Source: Alphaproteobacteria bacterium | GTDB taxonomy: Bacteria; Pseudomonadota; Alphaproteobacteria; DSM-16000; Inquilinaceae | DNA: 64,000 bases | NCBI GenBank assembly: GCA_028277405.1 | Contig: JANQGH010000068.1 | Location: forward strand, 20,761-84,760 | Direction of reading: 5' to 3' | Shown: positions 61,295 through 64,000 of the stretch, in pieces | Numbering within the stretch: the stretch's first letter is position 1 | Layout: every line of letters begins with the position of its first letter | Notes under the pieces: model-generated | Told to the model about the DNA's origin: nothing | Databases searched by the model: none | The model's input: the letters and a program-made list of their open reading frames with translations, nothing else | Position numbers and translations under genes: made by a program

Positions 61295-61559
61295 TCGCCA
61301 GGTCGATGTTTTTTGCGGGAAGCGCCACGACGTCTACCGCGACACCAAACACGCCCGACAAGAAACCCGAAACGCCGCAAACAGCCATAACGTCCACCGG
61401 TCCGCCACTGGCGAAACGGACAGCGACGTCGATATCCGAAAGGCTGTCCGCGTCACCGCGCGCAACGGATCCAAAGAGCGAGGCGCCGATCACGCCGTAT
61501 CTTCGCTTCAGTTCCGGCGCCGCTTCGCGAAGAAGTCGCAGCGCGTCCTTCTGTTCCAT
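61260..61559 (-). CDS. mntA: MntA-like nucleotidyltransferase antitoxin
   Basis: 99 residues from the ATG at 61559 (MEQKDALRLLREAAPELKRR); an upstream start at 61580 adds 7. The minimal nucleotidyltransferase motif GASLFGSVARGDADSLSDID matches GS-x10-DxD exactly. MntA neutralises HepT by adding AMP groups to its Tyr. It precedes hepT with overlap, the usual order of this toxin-antitoxin module. Confidence 0.9.
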   Translation of the reverse strand: MEQKDALRLLREAAPELKRRYGVIGASLFGSVARGDADSLSDIDVAVRFASGGPVDVMAVCGVSGFLSGVFGVAVDVVALPAKNIDLASAIDREAAVAF

Positions 61560-61631
61560 GCCAGACCTATAGCACGACAATCTGCTTTTTGTGCTTTTCG
61601 GCGGCTGACGCCAAACGCAGTTTCCCTCACC

Positions 61632-62078
61632 TCACCCCATTCCCTTATCGGCCAACTCGTTCATCGCCTTCTCCGTCTTGCCGAGGCCGTCGAGCCCCAT
61701 GCCGCGTAGAACGCCTTCCGCCTTCGTAAACTGAATGTTGTCGTAGCCGACGATTTCGATGCGGTTGCCCCAGGGGTCGTAGAAATCCAGGAACCGGCTT
61801 GAGACGATCTCGGCGCCCATCTCGTCCAGCGCCCTGCGCACGGCCTCCTTGTCGTCGACGACGAGGCCGAAATGGCGCTCGTCATCGCCGGGTTGCGACC
61901 GTCCTCTCGACAAGGCGATGAACTGGTCGCCCAGATCGATGAAGGCCATGCCGGCGCTTTTCGAGCGCAAGGTGAAGTCCAGGAACCGGCCGTAGAAGTC
62001 CAGCGCCGCGTCGATCTCGCCGACCTCCAGCGCGATATGGTTGATGCCCACCGCGCGGGCCTTTTTCGACGTGTTCAT
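61632..62078 (-). CDS. VOC-family (glyoxalase/dioxygenase-like) protein
   Basis: 148 residues from the ATG at 62078, with GGAGGG upstream; a longer frame to 62099 lacks such a site. The VOC fold is visible: VGINHIALEVGEIDAALDFY, then MAFIDLGDQFIALSRG, and the second half RFLDFYDPWGNRIEIVGYDN with the Glu metal ligand; the first His is in INHIALE. Metal-dependent lyase, dioxygenase or resistance function is possible. The C-terminal 30 residues (LRGMGLDGLGKTEKAMNELA) are an extra helix also seen in related small VOC proteins. Confidence 0.88.
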   Translation of the reverse strand: MNTSKKARAVGINHIALEVGEIDAALDFYGRFLDFTLRSKSAGMAFIDLGDQFIALSRGRSQPGDDERHFGLVVDDKEAVRRALDEMGAEIVSSRFLDFYDPWGNRIEIVGYDNIQFTKAEGVLRGMGLDGLGKTEKAMNELADKGMG

Positions 62079-62209
62079 CGTGCGCCCTCCTGTTGCCATC
62101 TGGCCGGCGGCTTGCTACCTGGCCCGCCGGTCCGGGCCCGATACTAAATCCGCCCTCTGGAATAGTTCGGCACCGGCACCCCTCGATGCAACCGTTCGCG
62201 AGCGAAGCG

Positions 62210-62743
62210 ATGAAGCGCGTGATGATCGTCGGCGGGCCAGGGTCGGGCAAAAGCACCCTTGCCCGTGCGCTCGGCCCCCTGACCGGGTTGCCGGTCTTTC
62301 ACATGGACCATATCCATCACATGCCCGGATGGGTTGAGCGGCCCAAGTCCGAGAAGGACCGCCTGACCCGCGAGGTGCATGGGCGCGAGGCCTGGATCTT
62401 CGAGGGTGGCCATTCACGGACCTATGCGGAACGTCTTGCACGAGCCGACACGCTCATCTGGCTCGACTTGCCGGTGTCGCTCCGCTTGTGGCGGGTTATC
62501 AGGCGCACCCTCCGCTATCGCGGCCGCAGCCGGCCGGATCTCCCCGATGGCTGTCCGGAACGCGTGAATATCGAGATGCTGCGCTTTTTGGCCTATATCT
62601 GGCGCACACGGCGACAGGCCCGCGCCAAGATCCAGGCCATGGCCGAGGGCCCGCCGCCACATGTGCGCGTCGTTCACTTAACCAACGGGCAGGCGGTGAA
62701 CAGCTTTCTGCGCGCCCTGCGAACCTCCCCACAGCAGGGCTGA
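62210..62743 (+). CDS. P-loop kinase-like protein (adenylate kinase/FlaR-type)
   Basis: 177 residues from the ATG at 62210 (MKRVMIVGGPGSGKSTLARA). Walker A is GGPGSGKST; then VFHMDHIHHMPGWVERPKSE, WIFEGGHSRTYAERLARADT, LIWLDLPVSLRLWRVIRRTL. This pattern is that of small AAA-type kinases annotated as DNA topology modulation protein or adenylate kinase-like. Substrate unknown. Stand-alone gene, divergent from the VOC gene. Confidence 0.88.
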   Translation: MKRVMIVGGPGSGKSTLARALGPLTGLPVFHMDHIHHMPGWVERPKSEKDRLTREVHGREAWIFEGGHSRTYAERLARADTLIWLDLPVSLRLWRVIRRTLRYRGRSRPDLPDGCPERVNIEMLRFLAYIWRTRRQARAKIQAMAEGPPPHVRVVHLTNGQAVNSFLRALRTSPQQG

Positions 62744-62945
62744 CCAGACGGCTTGCGAGGCTCCGCCAACACGCTCGCCTGGCTGTCTTTTGGGCGTCTC
62801 GCGGGCACTCGGCTCCCACCCAGATTGGACCCACTATGTGCACTGCATGTGGTTCTTGTCTGGGACCACTTAGTGGCGACATATCCGTACGCGGGACAGT
62901 GTCCATAGTCCTGCAAAATGTTCGGATCTCATCAAGGAGCCAGAA

Positions 62946-63605
62946 ATGGCCTCGGCCTCTTTCAGTCTTCGAACAGACGCGATCATTCCTGGATCGGTGA
63001 CCCAAATCCACAACGCGCGCCGCGCGATCCATGACGGCCTCGCCGACGGCACCGCCCCGTTCGGGCTGCCGGCGGCGCTGATGCGGGAACGCGGTACACT
63101 GAAGCTTTTTCTCTATCAGCCGCGCGGCATCGATCACCAGCCGGTACACGAGCAGGACGAGGTCTATGTCGTGGTCAGCGGCTCGGGAACCTTCGCCATC
63201 GGCGACAGCGAGGACGCGCTGGCGCGGTTTGCCTTCGGCCCCGGCGACGCGATCTTTGCGCCGGCCGGCGCGATCCACCGGTTCGAGGATTTCACCGACG
63301 ACTTCGAAACCTGGGTCGTCATGTACGGACCCGATGGCGGCGAGATGCCGGTGGAAACCGTGGCGCCGGCGGCAAACAGCTCGGTGAAGGCGGACGAACC
63401 GCCATTCGCGCGCTGCGACGTCTGGCGCGCGAGCGGCGACACTGGCTCGCCTCCGTCGGCGCGCGGGCGCCAGGTTCGGCAAAAGAGACGGTCAAGTAAC
63501 CGGCGTCAGCACGCTTTCCCCAGCGAAATGGGCGGCCAGGTTTCGGACGACGAGGTCGCCCATTTCCCACCTTGTGCGATGGGTCGCGCTGGCCATGTGC
63601 GGTGA
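62946..63605 (+). CDS. Cupin-domain protein with a doubtful C-terminal extension
   Basis: 219 residues as read. Residues 1-135 form a cupin: FLYQPRGIDHQPVHEQDEVY, then VVVSGSGTFAIGDSE (motif 1 with metal His/Glu) and IFAPAGAIHRFEDFTDDFET (motif 2). After about residue 140 the chain becomes Arg/Ser-rich and runs 114 bases into the convergent dehydrogenase gene. That tail is not cupin-like, so a frameshift or lost stop near 63370-63480 is possible. ATG at 62946 follows AAGGAG. Confidence 0.82.
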   Translation: MASASFSLRTDAIIPGSVTQIHNARRAIHDGLADGTAPFGLPAALMRERGTLKLFLYQPRGIDHQPVHEQDEVYVVVSGSGTFAIGDSEDALARFAFGPGDAIFAPAGAIHRFEDFTDDFETWVVMYGPDGGEMPVETVAPAANSSVKADEPPFARCDVWRASGDTGSPPSARGRQVRQKRRSSNRRQHAFPSEMGGQVSDDEVAHFPPCAMGRAGHVR

Positions 63606-64000
63606 CAGCACGACATGGTCCATGCCGAACAGCTCCTCCGGCACGCTGGGCTCGTCGGCGAAGACATCGAGCGCAGCGCCGGCCAGCGCGCCCGATTGCA
63701 GCATCTCGACCAGCGCGTGCTGATCGACGACAGAGCCGCGTGCGACATTGACGAACATGCCGTCGGGCCCTAGGGCCTCCAGCACGTCGCGCGACACCAG
63801 CCCGTGCGTACCCGCCCCGCCCGGGACGGCGATGACGAGCCAATCGCACTCGGCGGCCATCGCGGCCAGATCGGGGAAATAGCGGTACGGAACGCCTGGC
63901 TGCTGAGACCTGCCGTGATAGACCACGGTCGCCTTCATCGCGCTGGCGCGGACCGCGATTTCCTTGCCGATACGGCCCAGGCCGACGATCCCGACCGTGC
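63492..64000 (-). CDS. D-2-hydroxyacid dehydrogenase, C-terminal part (5' end beyond window)
   Basis: About 169 residues visible, open to the right edge. The NAD-binding motif GIVGLGRIGKEIAVRASAMK is at the start, followed by LVIAVPGGAGTHGLV, the catalytic Arg region MFVNVARGSVVDQHAL, Glu in VFADEPSVPEEL and the catalytic His in VVLSPHMASATHRTR. It reduces a 2-keto acid using NAD(P)H or the reverse. The N-terminal substrate domain is outside the window. Convergent with the cupin gene, whose open frame overlaps it. Confidence 0.93.
   Translation of the reverse strand, partial: TVGIVGLGRIGKEIAVRASAMKATVVYHGRSQQPGVPYRYFPDLAAMAAECDWLVIAVPGGAGTHGLVSRDVLEALGPDGMFVNVARGSVVDQHALVEMLQSGALAGAALDVFADEPSVPEELFGMDHVVLSPHMASATHRTRWEMGDLVVRNLAAHFAGESVLTPVT

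Noticed and set aside
1..64000. CRISPR array
   Set aside because: I saw no regularly spaced direct repeats or cas genes.

Overview
The window reads as part of a GC-rich alphaproteobacterial chromosome. A Rhodospirillales-like lineage is my inference, from the protein style: a PAS_5-like domain, an ECF41 sigma factor, a tsaC / acyl-CoA dehydrogenase pair, TRAP and peptide-type ABC uptake operons, and a small conserved protein near cysS. No rRNA, complete tRNA or CRISPR array was seen.

Region 1 (1-9744) is the end of cysS followed by accessory DNA: an intact IS1182-family element with recognisable ends, an HNH endonuclease, two pieces of an IS630 transposase, and an integrative-element module (small unknown proteins, an AlpA-like DNA-binding protein, a HEPN-like protein, a tyrosine integrase). 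The module ends at a 47-bp 3' fragment of tRNA-Val(CAC), the likely attachment site. Region 2 (9745-16749) begins with scrambled gene fragments (alpha/beta hydrolase fused to the end of a siderophore-interacting protein; inverted ABC ATPase pieces). An intact iron-siderophore ABC importer operon follows, closed by a two-domain amidotransferase-like protein, and then a decayed IS5 transposase.

Region 3 (17126-25881) is a peptide/opine-type ABC importer in two divergent arms, with a GntR regulator, an M24 protein that has lost most metal ligands, and a hydrolase. Region 4 (26007-34724) is the most interesting: a LysR gene divergent from phosphonoacetate hydrolase (phnA), which is followed by a second alkaline-phosphatase-superfamily enzyme and a complete peptide-type ABC importer with a fused double ATPase. 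This suggests uptake and cleavage of a phosphonate or phosphoester-containing organic compound.

Region 5 (35130-45975) holds a CoA-transferase/hydrolase pair, a carboxymuconolactone decarboxylase/ECF41 sigma pair, and a sugar-acid module: a GH38 mannosidase, a GntR regulator and a DapA-family lyase divergent from a DctPQM TRAP transporter. Similar TTGTAT operator-like palindromes occur in three of the divergent control regions of regions 3 and 5.

Region 6 (46378-64000) is mostly chromosomal: an XRE regulator, a PAS-RadC fusion, a lone molybdenum hydroxylase large subunit with cysQ and a purine permease, ParA, TsaC, acyl-CoA dehydrogenase, an ArsR/SRPBCC pair, a MocR regulator, HepT/MntA toxin-antitoxin, a VOC protein, a small P-loop kinase, a cupin and a truncated 2-hydroxyacid dehydrogenase.
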